DNA of 5,294 nucleotides from Vulcanisaeta sp. UBA163 (GCA_002496475.1 DAJV01000004.1:1834-7127), one strand, 5' to 3'; numbered from the stretch's first letter, positions 1-5,294 are shown. The notes: generated by a model not told the origin, from the sequence alone. Numbers and translations: made by a program.

Positions 1-2
1 TT

Positions 3-551
3 GGAATTGAAATAAAGGATGTGAAACAGGGAGAAACACCCAGCATCGTTCAGGGTAATGGGCAAGAACCCAGTGAGGCAAGGAGGCATTACTCACGTGG
101 TATAGCCCTTTTCAAGCTTGGTCGTTTTGAGGAGGCCCTGCCCGAGGTTGAGGAGGCGTTGGAACTCGATCCAGAAAATGAGAGGTATAGGCTTGTTAAG
201 GTGGCTGTGTTGATTGGACTTGAGAGGTTTGAGGAAGCTGAGAATGAATTAAGGTTTTTATCCCCAGGTAGGCAAGTTAGTCCGTTAATAGGCGGTGCAA
301 AGCCCATGGATGGTTTTGATGGTATGACTGGTCGTGTCAAGCCTATCGTTGATGAGTTGGGTATGCAGTTAATTAGGGCATTGCGCACTACCTGGGTATT
401 GCTGGTTAAGGTTAGTGGTGTGTTGAGGGTATTAATTAACCGACTTGTGGTTAGGGCTAGGGTTTTCCTAGGTGCAGTTAGGGATCGCCTGCTTAGGGTT
501 ATTAATTGCACGGTTGGTGGTAAGTCCAGTCCATGTGATGATGGTAATTAA
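3..551 (+). CDS. TPR-repeat protein with cationic C-terminal helix (5' end probably outside window)
   Basis: The frame has no stop back to the window edge, so the true start may lie upstream. The first start codon inside the window is a GTG at position 21, with no well-spaced ribosome binding site. Counting from that GTG (176 residues), residues 20-53 match one tetratricopeptide repeat well (G27, A29, G34, F36, A39, A46 and the ELDPEN end). Residues 55-82 look like a second, incomplete repeat containing RFEEAENEL. TPRs are helical hairpins that bind partner proteins. A linker rich in Gly and Pro follows. Residues 115-161 then form a predicted helical segment rich in Val, Leu, Ile and Arg, with about ten basic residues and hardly any acidic ones. 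This suggests binding to a membrane surface or nucleic acid, not a true transmembrane helix. The stop codon abuts the stop of the opposite-strand nuclease gene. The partner and role are unknown. TPR assignment is fairly sure; function is not. Confidence 0.75.
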   Translation, partial: GIEIKDVKQGETPSIVQGNGQEPSEARRHYSRGIALFKLGRFEEALPEVEEALELDPENERYRLVKVAVLIGLERFEEAENELRFLSPGRQVSPLIGGAKPMDGFDGMTGRVKPIVDELGMQLIRALRTTWVLLVKVSGVLRVLINRLVVRARVFLGAVRDRLLRVINCTVGGKSSPCDDGN

Positions 552-917
552 TTACTCATTAACTATGCACTTATGGCTCGGTGTTATTACAGCGTAGTCT
601 ATACCCAACTCACTCAGTACCTTGCCTAATTCCCTGCACCATTGTTGCACGTCTACTCTATGGGTGAAAATGTGTATGAGCCATACCTTCCCAATACCCA
701 GTAGTCGTTTGTAGGTTAGTGCTTGTCCAATTCCGTCATATATCCTTGGATTGACCTTGATCTCGATTGCGGTGTCGTTTCCGTACACATCAACCTCCAC
801 CCCATTGAGTACTACCCTGGTTTTTGCATTCATTAGTGCAGCTATGTAGTCCTGGAAGCACGCCTCCCTTTGACAATTACTCACTGTGATTCTTCTTATT
901 GCCTCAATTATGTCCAC
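552..917 (-). CDS. Small PD-(D/E)XK (RecB/Cas4-like) nuclease-fold protein
   Basis: This 121-residue protein shows the ordered active-site pattern of PD-(D/E)XK nucleases. It has an N-terminal helix with E18 (REACFQDYIAAL), D43 in GVEVDVYG, E52-x-K54 in AIEIKV, and Q65-x3-Y69 in GIGQALTYKR. In this superfamily the Asp, Glu and Lys bind Mg2+ and cut the phosphodiester bond. The Q-x3-Y element is typical of RecB, AddB and Cas4 nucleases. The protein is close to the minimal fold, with no helicase or DNA-recognition domain. It has four cysteines (15, 20, 94, 117), a lot for its size. Their spacing does not match the Cas4 iron-sulfur pattern, so disulfides are possible. The GTG start is chosen because a TTTAAA box lies about 25 nt upstream, as expected for a leaderless transcript. 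It is divergent from the ParA-like gene and convergent, with no gap, with the TPR gene. The fold is supported by motifs only; DNA target and biological role are unknown. Confidence 0.8.
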   Translation of the reverse strand: MDIIEAIRRITVSNCQREACFQDYIAALMNAKTRVVLNGVEVDVYGNDTAIEIKVNPRIYDGIGQALTYKRLLGIGKVWLIHIFTHRVDVQQWCRELGKVLSELGIDYAVITPSHKCIVNE

Positions 918-930
918 GTATGTATTTATT

Positions 931-951
931 GAATTAAATTTTAAATAATTC
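931..951. promoter_or_regulatory. Shared divergent promoter with inverted repeat around TATA-like box
   Basis: The 57-bp gap between the nuclease and ParA-like genes contains a perfect 6-bp inverted repeat, GAATTA (931-936) and TAATTC (946-951), around a 9-bp AT core. TTTAAA at 940-945 is itself palindromic. Its centre is 25.5 nt from the nuclease GTG and 32.5 nt from the ParA-like ATG. The overlapping TAAATAA at 942-948 fits the ParA side better, at about 30 nt. Archaeal TATA boxes sit about 25 nt before the transcription start, so both transcripts would be leaderless or nearly so. The arms could be an operator or just AT-rich coincidence. Confidence 0.6.
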
Positions 952-974
952 CCTCTATTTCTAGTAAGAGGATT

Positions 975-1970
975 ATGACTGTGGTTATTCCCATTATTTC
1001 CGCGGCTGGTGGCGTCGGCAAGACCACGTTGTCCCTAATGCTCTCCTACGTATTGTCACCTAATTATAGGGTCTTGCTTATCGACATGGATCCAACGGCA
1101 GGACTAACCCTTAGGATGCTTGGTGACCTAACCTATCAGAGGCTTCTTAGTGAACGTAAGTCACTCATGGACATGATTAGGGATGATGAGCATGGTAATG
1201 TGAATATTAGGAATTACATGATTTATGGGAGGCAGGTCAAGAGTTATGATGATGAAATCATACTGTATCCTCAATTCAATGAGGTTGCTGTTTTATCGCC
1301 TGGTGAGGGCTTTGATGAGTTCTTTGCGGAGAATCAAAATATTGATGTTGGTAAAATGGTTTGGAAAGTACTTCATAGGAGTGGTATTGATGGTCTATTT
1401 GATGTTGTCATTGTGGATACCGCGCCATTCTTTGATAAGAGGTATACATTAATTGCCCTGTATGACGTTACCAGGGCTGTTGTTGTGCTTAGACCAACAC
1501 TTACGGATACAAACAGGACCAACACTATGATTAACAAGATCACTGGGCTCTTTAGGAAGATGGATGAAAAGGTTCCAGTATTCACCTTAGTGTTTAATTT
1601 CGACCCGAATAAGTACGTAATAGAGGCAAAGACCCTTAGTGACGTGCTTAAGGTACAGCGTATTGACATTGAGAATAGTGGTAGGCTTGTATCAATGAGT
1701 ATTACTGGGAGGACCAGGAAGGTTGATGAGATGCTCAGGAGAAACCTTGAAGCCCTGGTAAAACTCAACAACTCAGTTATTGACTACTTCAATTACGTGT
1801 TACCCCATAATGTTAGGTTTAGTGATGAGTCGTTTCCGCAAGACAATCACGTAATCGCCGATAGGAGGATCAGTGATAATGATAGGGCCGTGCTACAGGT
1901 CACATTGAGCAACCTTGTCAATAGGTTTGGTATTAAGTTGAACTTAGGTTATGACATACTTACAGTGTGA
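975..1970 (+). CDS. ParA/MinD-family P-loop ATPase lacking the signature lysine
   Basis: This 331-residue protein has the ParA/MinD (SIMIBI) NTPase layout. The P-loop at residues 10-18 reads AAGGVGKTT. Switch I is LLIDMDPTAG with D37 and D39. Walker B is VVIVDTAP with D148. The family signature is KGGxGKT, whose first lysine reaches across the dimer to the partner's ATP. Here that position is A11 (codon GCT at 1005-1007), while the catalytic P-loop lysine K16 is kept. ATP binding is therefore likely, but classical dimer-coupled hydrolysis is doubtful. Related proteins segregate DNA or position complexes in the cell. No ParB-like partner is visible here. ATG 975 is the first start in frame; GAGG at 968-971 is only 3 nt upstream, so a nearly leaderless start is more likely. 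GTG 981 is an alternative. It shares a promoter region with the nuclease gene and ends 8 bp from the convergent aminotransferase gene. Family assignment is firm; function is open. Confidence 0.88.
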   Translation: MTVVIPIISAAGGVGKTTLSLMLSYVLSPNYRVLLIDMDPTAGLTLRMLGDLTYQRLLSERKSLMDMIRDDEHGNVNIRNYMIYGRQVKSYDDEIILYPQFNEVAVLSPGEGFDEFFAENQNIDVGKMVWKVLHRSGIDGLFDVVIVDTAPFFDKRYTLIALYDVTRAVVVLRPTLTDTNRTNTMINKITGLFRKMDEKVPVFTLVFNFDPNKYVIEAKTLSDVLKVQRIDIENSGRLVSMSITGRTRKVDEMLRRNLEALVKLNNSVIDYFNYVLPHNVRFSDESFPQDNHVIADRRISDNDRAVLQVTLSNLVNRFGIKLNLGYDILTV

Positions 1971-1978
1971 TCACTGCA

Positions 1979-3337
1979 TCACTTATGTGTTACTTCATCC
2001 AGTAGGTTATTGAATTCCCTTATTAGTGCGTTTGCATGGTCTCCCGTGTGTATCATTGACGGTAGTAAATGCGTAATGTGTTCCGTCATGTATAGGATGC
2101 CCTTGGTCCTCATGTATAAGTGCATTAGCTTGTATAGTTCCTCGTTGGTCCTCCCTTCATAGGCCATCCTGGCGTTTACCGGTCTCTCCCTGGTGAAGTG
2201 AAGCCCAACCATACTGCCGACGCCGGTCGTCCAGCAAAGCCTGTCATGCCCCTCGCAGGCCTTATCCAATTCCCTTTTCACCCAGTCCCATAAATCATTG
2301 AATTCCTCATAAAGAGCCCTGTGCTGACTTAGGTAGTTTATTAATGCATAGCCCGCGGTCAACGTTACCCTATTCCCCGTAAAAGTACCGCCGTGGAAAC
2401 TCCTCGAACTAGCACTTGGCCTCTTAACCTGGTCAAGCAACTCCATTATTTCGGACCTGGAGGCAATGGCGCCGGCGCCTGGGTAACCACCACCGATTAT
2501 CTTTCCAAGTGTCACCACGTCGGCCTTAACATTGAATAACTCCTGACCACCGCCAAGGGCGAGCCTAAAGCCCGTAATTACCTCATCAAGTATGAACAGG
2601 GCACCATACCTATCCACTAACTCCCTAACGCCCTTCAGGTAGTCTGGCTGCGGCTCTATGCAGCCGCCTGAACCGAGGACAGGCTCCATAATCACGGCGG
2701 CTACGTCGAAGCTCCTTAGGGCCCTCTCAAGGGCGTTAAGTTCATTAAATGGAACCACCAGTGTATACTTAATGTGTTCCGCTGGTAGACCGAGGCTCTC
2801 GGGTCCCTTAAACGGTGGGTTAACACCTACGTGTAGGCCGTCATAACCACCGTGCCAACCACCCTCCATTTTAATCACGTACTTACGCCCCGTGTACGCC
2901 CTGGCTAACCTAACGGCGTACATATTGGCCTCGGTACCACTATTCGAGAACCTAACCATGTCTACATTAGGTATAACCTTAGTCAGTAGCTCCGCGTATT
3001 CCACCTCAAGTGTGTTTGGGTAGCCCAGGTGGGTTCCCTCGTGGGATGCCTCATTGACTACCTTGATCACGAAGTCAGGTGAGTGGCCGAGGATGTGGGT
3101 TCCATGGCCCATCCAGTAATCAACATACTCATTGCCATCAACATCCCAAACACTGACGCCCTTAGCCCTCATCATATACACTGGGTATGGGGAGAAGTAC
3201 CTAATTTGGTATGTTGTTCCTCCTGGCAAAACCCTCCTAGCCCTCTCAAATAATTCCCTGGATCTTCTGGTTCTCTCCAGGTAAATCCTCGTGTACCTAT
3301 CAATCAATTCCTGAACCCTATTGCCTGTGCTATGCAT
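1979..3337 (-). CDS. Class-III PLP-dependent aminotransferase, glutamate-1-semialdehyde aminomutase-like paralogue
   Basis: This 452-residue fold-type I PLP enzyme is related to glutamate-1-semialdehyde 2,1-aminomutase (GSAM, HemL). Recognisable elements in order are SRELFERARRVLPGGT (26-41), DVDGNEYVDYW (65-75), the phosphate-binding SGTEA (133-137), the ring-stacking region GWHGG (159-164), EPV (218-220), DEVITGFR (251-258) and LGKIIGGG, where K279 is the expected Schiff-base lysine. R46 aligns with the substrate-carboxylate arginine of GSAM. Several positions depart from true GSAM. NSPVRAF is replaced by TYQIRYFSPYP, GTxSGNP by GTFTGNR, and the C-terminal FEAGF-type motif by TEHITHLLPSMIHT. 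It is also somewhat longer than typical GSAM, mainly at the N-terminus. I therefore infer an amino-acid aminotransferase or aminomutase of unknown substrate, although automatic annotation may call it hemL. The ATG has a TATA-like box about 27 nt upstream and lies 36 bp after the zinc-finger gene on the same strand. Confidence 0.88.
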   Translation of the reverse strand: MHSTGNRVQELIDRYTRIYLERTRRSRELFERARRVLPGGTTYQIRYFSPYPVYMMRAKGVSVWDVDGNEYVDYWMGHGTHILGHSPDFVIKVVNEASHEGTHLGYPNTLEVEYAELLTKVIPNVDMVRFSNSGTEANMYAVRLARAYTGRKYVIKMEGGWHGGYDGLHVGVNPPFKGPESLGLPAEHIKYTLVVPFNELNALERALRSFDVAAVIMEPVLGSGGCIEPQPDYLKGVRELVDRYGALFILDEVITGFRLALGGGQELFNVKADVVTLGKIIGGGYPGAGAIASRSEIMELLDQVKRPSASSRSFHGGTFTGNRVTLTAGYALINYLSQHRALYEEFNDLWDWVKRELDKACEGHDRLCWTTGVGSMVGLHFTRERPVNARMAYEGRTNEELYKLMHLYMRTKGILYMTEHITHLLPSMIHTGDHANALIREFNNLLDEVTHK

Positions 3338-3360
3338 CGCCAGAATTATTGGGGCTTGGT

Positions 3361-3368
3361 TATTAAGT
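3361..3368 (-). promoter_or_regulatory. TATA-like box of the aminotransferase gene
   Basis: On the minus strand this reads ACTTAATA and is centred about 27 nt before the aminotransferase ATG. It lies inside the 36-bp gap after the zinc-finger gene's stop. The position suits a leaderless transcript starting close to the ATG, so the aminotransferase may be transcribed separately as well as by read-through from the gene upstream. The match to an archaeal TATA box is only fair. Confidence 0.4.
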
Positions 3369-3373
3369 ATTGT

Positions 3374-3778
3374 TTATGGGGTTCTCGTTAGAAAACCATG
3401 AACCCTAATTAGGTGTAGCAATGCGTCTGGGAGTCTCACGGTTTTATAACCACACTTAGCGCACACGAAGTACTTCCTCCTGTGAAATGAATTTCTTGAG
3501 TAGGACTCAACCCTAACATTTAGCCACTCCCTGTATTCCTTGGTCCTAACCACATGATCATTGAAACCACTTAAGTGCTGCACGAAACCAAGTTTTACCT
3601 GATCAGTATGCGGAGTCACGTATACCTTAAACTCCTTACCTGTGAAGGGGCACTTAATGACACCACCTATGAAGGGTTTGTTTGCCCCCTTGGGTACGTA
3701 AATGATCAGGTCCACATACTTACCCTTAATTGCACTGCTTCTTCTGAGTCCTAGGACCTCCATTTGCTCACTCGTCAC
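3374..3778 (-). CDS. Small C2H2 zinc-finger protein, possible DNA-binding regulator
   Basis: This is a basic 134-residue protein. Near its C-terminus is a clear single zinc finger: C106-x2-C109-x12-H122-x4-H127, inside CAKCGYKTVRLPDALLHLIR followed by VHGF. The hydrophobic residues between the ligands fit a classical beta-beta-alpha finger. The region before the finger is rich in Arg and Lys (for example FHRRKYF at 98-104), as expected if it contacts nucleic acid. Residues 20-55 appear to be mostly beta strand, including VDLIIYVPKG and KCPFTGKEFKVYV, and I do not recognise that part. The GTG at 3778 is preferred over an in-frame ATG at 3763 because a CTTAAA box lies about 27 nt upstream of the GTG, against about 42 nt for the ATG. 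The gene sits between the 241-residue protein gene (47 bp upstream) and the aminotransferase gene (36 bp downstream), all on the minus strand. Single-finger proteins of this size are common in crenarchaea. The regulatory role is an inference. Confidence 0.78.
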   Translation of the reverse strand: MTSEQMEVLGLRRSSAIKGKYVDLIIYVPKGANKPFIGGVIKCPFTGKEFKVYVTPHTDQVKLGFVQHLSGFNDHVVRTKEYREWLNVRVESYSRNSFHRRKYFVCAKCGYKTVRLPDALLHLIRVHGFLTRTP

Positions 3779-3802
3779 GATAAACTACGTACTGAGTAAG
3801 CC

Positions 3803-3809
3803 TTTAAGC
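3803..3809 (-). promoter_or_regulatory. TATA-like box of the zinc-finger gene
   Basis: On the minus strand this reads GCTTAAA and is centred about 27 nt before the GTG at 3778, in the 47-bp gap after the 241-residue protein gene. This spacing is the main reason for choosing GTG 3778 over ATG 3763, and implies a leaderless mRNA. It also suggests the three minus-strand genes do not depend solely on one upstream promoter. Confidence 0.5.
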
Positions 3810-3825
3810 ATTACTTTACGAGAAA

Positions 3826-4551
3826 TCATGGGACTACGCCGTAGTGCTTCATTATCCCAAGTAATTCATTCACGGCGTTAATAACATGCCCCCTAACACT
3901 AATGAGAAGGTTAGTTAATTTTTCACTTAATTGGCATGGATCTCTCGCTTGAGATAGTATTATTAGTGATGAGGGAGACTTGATGTCTGCCTTAATGACT
4001 ACGTCCTCGCCAATTCTAACCCTAACTATACCCGTGGTCTTGCCCTCCGTGTAAGTGATTACTTCGATTATGCCGCCCTCAATGGGCTCAGCCACCAGGT
4101 TAAGTGTTATATTATTACCGCCATGCGTCACGTAAATCCTATCGTAACCAGTAAGGTTCCTGCTGATTCTGCCCAGTCTTATTGAATCCAGGATCCTCCT
4201 CCAGCCATTACCAACAAGCCTAAGGTATTCATCATGGTCACTGAGCCTATTAATCAAGTACTGAATGGGATCCCCAGAACTGGTATTCTTTGTTTTAATG
4301 TCAACGCCAATTTCACGCCCAATATTAATCACCAACTCATCTATTTTATCAAGTATGTCCCTGAAATAATTCATATTATTATTAATTACTTGCCTAGCAT
4401 CATCACTACCTATTTCCATCAGTCTCTCCTCATAACCACCATCAGGCCCAATGCCAATTATAAAAACGTATTTATCACTTATTGAAACCCTGACATTACT
4501 CAACCCCCTGTCCCCAATTCTCACCGGGCTCAGTGGCGCTAGGAATTCCAT
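3826..4551 (-). CDS. Uncharacterised soluble protein, 241 residues
   Basis: I do not recognise this family. The reading frame is well supported: an ATG with a strong TATA box (TTTATAAG on the minus strand) centred about 27 nt upstream, and a full-length frame ending 47 bp before the zinc-finger gene. No signal peptide, transmembrane helix or metal-binding motif is visible. The pattern suggests beta strands at residues 18-35 (VRVSISDKYVFIIGIG), a helical middle (about 48-135, including YFRDILDKIDELVINIG), a strand-rich stretch (about 136-197, alternating hydrophobic residues such as GIIEVITYTEG, TGIVRVRI and DVVIKADI), and a C-terminal amphipathic helix (about 208-236, SEKLTNLLISVRGHVINAV). 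A strand-helix-strand-helix arrangement like this could be a sensor or scaffold, but nothing identifies an activity. It is divergent from the dehydrogenase gene and apparently shares its TATA box, so the two may be co-regulated. Confidence 0.72.
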   Translation of the reverse strand: MEFLAPLSPVRIGDRGLSNVRVSISDKYVFIIGIGPDGGYEERLMEIGSDDARQVINNNMNYFRDILDKIDELVINIGREIGVDIKTKNTSSGDPIQYLINRLSDHDEYLRLVGNGWRRILDSIRLGRISRNLTGYDRIYVTHGGNNITLNLVAEPIEGGIIEVITYTEGKTTGIVRVRIGEDVVIKADIKSPSSLIILSQARDPCQLSEKLTNLLISVRGHVINAVNELLGIMKHYGVVP

Positions 4552-4575
4552 TTATTATTATATGTTAATTAATTC

Positions 4576-4581
4576 TTATAA
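4576..4581. promoter_or_regulatory. Palindromic TATA box shared by two divergent genes
   Basis: TTATAA reads the same on both strands. Its centre is 27.5 nt from the ATG of the 241-residue protein gene (minus) and 28.5 nt from ATG 4607 of the dehydrogenase gene (plus). No other good TATA box lies at the right distance in the 55-bp gap. In context it reads CTTATAAAC on plus and GTTTATAAG on minus. Both transcripts would be essentially leaderless. A separate 8-bp palindrome, TTAATTAA, lies at 4565-4572. Confidence 0.68.
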
Positions 4582-4606
4582 ACACTTGGATATGCCTAGG
4601 CTTCGT

Positions 4607-5294
4607 ATGGGTGAGTTCAGTAATAAGGTTGTTCTCGTTACGGGCGGCAGTAGAGGCATTGGTAGGGCTATTGCTGAGGCATTCTTGAGGGAGGGCGCCA
4701 GGGTAGCCGCTACCTACGCCAGGAGTGATGATAAGGCAAGGGAGCTCGAGAAAATGGGGATTCTGACCATCAAGTGCGATGTGTCAAGTAGGGATGAGGT
4801 TAGGAGGGCTGCGGAGATCGTAGGGAATAAGCTTGGTGACGTTAATATTCTTGTCAATAATGCCGGTGTTATGTACTTAATGCAGTTTGAGTCGTACGAC
4901 GAGGGGTTGTTTAATAGGATGATTGACATAAACGTTAAGGGGATAATCTATACAGCACTTGAGTTCCTGCCCCAGTTGAAGAGGACGAGGGGTATCATAA
5001 TCAACATAGCATCAAATGCAGGTATAGGCACGGCTTGGGAGGGCACTACATACTATGCGATAACTAAGGCTGCCGTGATAATACTTACTAAACGCATGGC
5101 GTTTGATCTTGGGAAGTACGGCATTAGGGTTAACGCGGTTGCACCTGGTTGGATTGAGACTGACATGACCACCGCCAATAGGACTCCCGGGGAGATTGAG
5201 AAGACGAAGGCCTTGGTCAGGTCAAGGACTATGCTAAGCACTACTGGTGTGCCTGAGGACATAGCCAACGTAGTACTCTTCCTGGCCAGCGATA
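4607..5294 (+). CDS. Short-chain dehydrogenase/reductase (classical SDR), 3' end beyond window
   Basis: The frame stays open from ATG 4607 to the window end, giving 229 complete codons. Classical SDRs have about 250 residues, so roughly 20-30 are missing. All hallmark motifs are present: the cofactor-binding TGGSRGIG (12-19), CDV (57-59) for the adenine ring, NNAG (84-87), N109 in INVKG, catalytic S136 in INIASNAG, Y150-x3-K154 in YYAITKAA, APGWIETDM after the active site, and the late PEDIANVVLFLASD. R16 in the glycine motif and the absence of an Asp at the end of the second strand (AATYARSD) suggest NADP(H) preference. It should be a cytosolic oxidoreductase reducing a carbonyl or oxidising an alcohol or sugar. 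It resembles FabG and glucose dehydrogenases, but the substrate cannot be read from sequence. ATG 4592 is in frame but only about 13 nt from the TATA box centre, so ATG 4607 is preferred. Confidence 0.92.
   Translation, partial: MGEFSNKVVLVTGGSRGIGRAIAEAFLREGARVAATYARSDDKARELEKMGILTIKCDVSSRDEVRRAAEIVGNKLGDVNILVNNAGVMYLMQFESYDEGLFNRMIDINVKGIIYTALEFLPQLKRTRGIIINIASNAGIGTAWEGTTYYAITKAAVIILTKRMAFDLGKYGIRVNAVAPGWIETDMTTANRTPGEIEKTKALVRSRTMLSTTGVPEDIANVVLFLASD

Noticed and set aside
89..511. A 140-codon open frame on the minus strand, antisense to the TPR gene
   Set aside because: It has a low-complexity Ser/Thr/Leu/Asn composition typical of the reverse strand of a real gene, no motif, and it overlaps a frame with a clear TPR repeat.
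552..917. The nuclease as a Cas4 gene of a CRISPR system
   Set aside because: It shares the D, ExK and QxxxY motifs, but the cysteines (15, 20, 94, 117) do not match the one-plus-three iron-sulfur arrangement of Cas4, and no cas genes or CRISPR repeats are in the window.
1373..1771. A 132-codon open frame antisense to the ParA-like gene
   Set aside because: It has shadow composition and no motif, and covers the well-supported ATPase frame including its Walker B motif.
4234..4485. An 83-codon plus-strand open frame inside the 241-residue protein gene
   Set aside because: Its Ile/Asn-rich composition follows from the AT-rich complement of the real frame; no suitable promoter was seen.
4592..4606. 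ATG 4592 as the start of the dehydrogenase, adding five residues
   Set aside because: It is only about 13 nt from the TATA box centre, too close for a transcript to include it; ATG 4607 has ideal spacing.
4725..4766. GTGATGA followed by CTGA, resembling C and D boxes of an archaeal C/D guide RNA
   Set aside because: The boxes lie inside the SDR coding frame, are about 35 nt apart, and lack recognisable internal D' and C' boxes; GTGATGA is common in this codon usage.
4714..5268. Two 71-codon minus-strand open frames opposite the dehydrogenase
   Set aside because: The plus-strand frame carries every SDR hallmark motif, so these are shadows.

Overview
The window looks like chromosomal DNA from a hyperthermophilic crenarchaeon (Thermoproteota), most likely of the Thermoproteales (Vulcanisaeta/Caldivirga-like). 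This placement is inferred from style, not from a database match. The signs are heavy AGG use for arginine, GTG as well as ATG starts, almost no intergenic DNA, and TATA-like boxes centred about 25-28 nt upstream of most start codons. That last spacing is what leaderless archaeal transcripts produce.

Layout from left to right. (1) A plus-strand TPR-repeat protein, open at the left window edge. (2) A minus-strand protein of 121 residues with the active-site pattern of a PD-(D/E)XK nuclease of RecB/Cas4 type; its stop codon directly abuts the TPR gene's stop. (3) A divergent plus-strand ParA/MinD-like P-loop ATPase, sharing a 57-bp promoter gap with the nuclease. (4) Three minus-strand genes: an uncharacterised 241-residue soluble protein, a small C2H2 zinc-finger protein, and a class-III PLP aminotransferase related to glutamate-1-semialdehyde aminomutase. 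(5) A plus-strand short-chain dehydrogenase/reductase that runs off the right edge. It has no in-frame stop, so a search for closed ORFs would miss it.

There are two convergent gene ends (0 bp and 8 bp between stops) and two divergent gaps (57 and 55 bp). Each divergent gap has one palindromic AT box (TTTAAA or TTATAA) placed so that it could serve both genes. The second is nearly equidistant from the two start codons. No stretch longer than about 60 bp lacks a gene. I saw no tRNA, rRNA, CRISPR array, insertion sequence or convincing small RNA.

Functionally, the aminotransferase and the reductase are metabolic enzymes of undetermined substrate. The zinc-finger protein is a plausible regulator. 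The nuclease/ATPase pair is the most unusual combination: a minimal RecB-like nuclease beside a ParA-family ATPase that lacks the signature lysine, joined by a promoter with an inverted repeat. Whether they form a system is conjecture; conservation of the pair in other genomes would be the test.
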